A stretch of DNA of 13,213 nt from Fredericiella sp038205395 (lineage in GTDB: Bacteria > Chloroflexota > Anaerolineae > Caldilineales > Caldilineaceae), in assembly GCA_038205395.1 (NCBI GenBank), contig JBBRBX010000133.1, positions 1-13,213 on the forward strand, written 5' to 3'. The notes under the pieces are model-generated. The model did not search any database. It was given only the letters and a program-made list of their open reading frames with translations, and was not told the DNA's origin. This document shows, in pieces, positions 13,176 to 13,213 of the stretch. Numbering within the stretch: position 1 is the stretch's first letter; every line of letters begins with the position of its first letter. The position numbers and the translations under genes were made by a program.

Positions 13176-13213
13176 AGGAAGCGCGAAAAAGTAGCGGTGG
13201 GGGAGGCGGGGGG

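Overview
The window is GC-rich and densely coded. It reads like the chromosome of a member of the Chloroflexota (Anaerolineae/Caldilineae-like). This is inferred from style, not from a marker gene: secreted proteins carry Pro/Thr-rich linkers just after the signal peptide, there are secreted PD40/TolB-type propellers, a LuxR/NarL two-component pair, a small Cys-rich membrane protein, and promoters of bacterial sigma-70 type. No rRNA, tRNA, CRISPR array or phage module is visible.

Layout. (1) The left edge (1-526, minus) holds the N-terminal 175 codons of a probable DDE-type transposase that runs out of the window. The stretch beside it is more AT-rich than the rest. (2) 646-3586 (plus) is a two-component module: a good promoter, a hairpin in the leader, a polytopic-membrane/GAF/HisKA_3/HATPase sensor kinase, and a NarL-type response regulator 2 bp later. 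(3) 3762-4231 (plus) is a pair of small membrane-protein genes overlapping by ATGA: a 128-aa protein with one membrane helix and seven cysteines, then a 28-aa single-helix microprotein. (4) On the minus strand are a secreted Ala/Trp-repeat protein (8855-7302), a CapA-like lipoprotein (7227-5401) and a DUF2332 protein (5393-4293). The last two are 7 bp apart and probably one operon; a hairpin follows the stop of the first. (5) From 9087 to the end, four plus-strand genes mostly have their own promoter-like elements: an ornithine cyclodeaminase/mu-crystallin family protein, a conserved-looking protein of unknown function, a small ParB/sulfiredoxin-like protein, and a secreted beta-propeller protein. 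The propeller's promoter lies inside a nested inverted repeat of about 95 bp.

Five of the longest possible reading frames begin upstream of the likely true start. For the kinase, the cyclodeaminase-family gene and the 10277 gene, a good -10 element lies downstream of or on top of the first ATG, so shorter proteins are annotated. For the propeller gene and the 28-aa gene, a Shine-Dalgarno site or an ATGA overlap decides the start.

The most notable items are the nested palindromic promoter element at 11525-11619, the Cys-rich/28-aa micro-operon, the CapA-like lipoprotein that joins a solute-binding-like region to a phosphoesterase-like domain lacking the first metal-binding Asp, and the secreted protein with an 11-residue Trp/Ala repeat tail. 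I see no complete defence or other multi-gene novel system.
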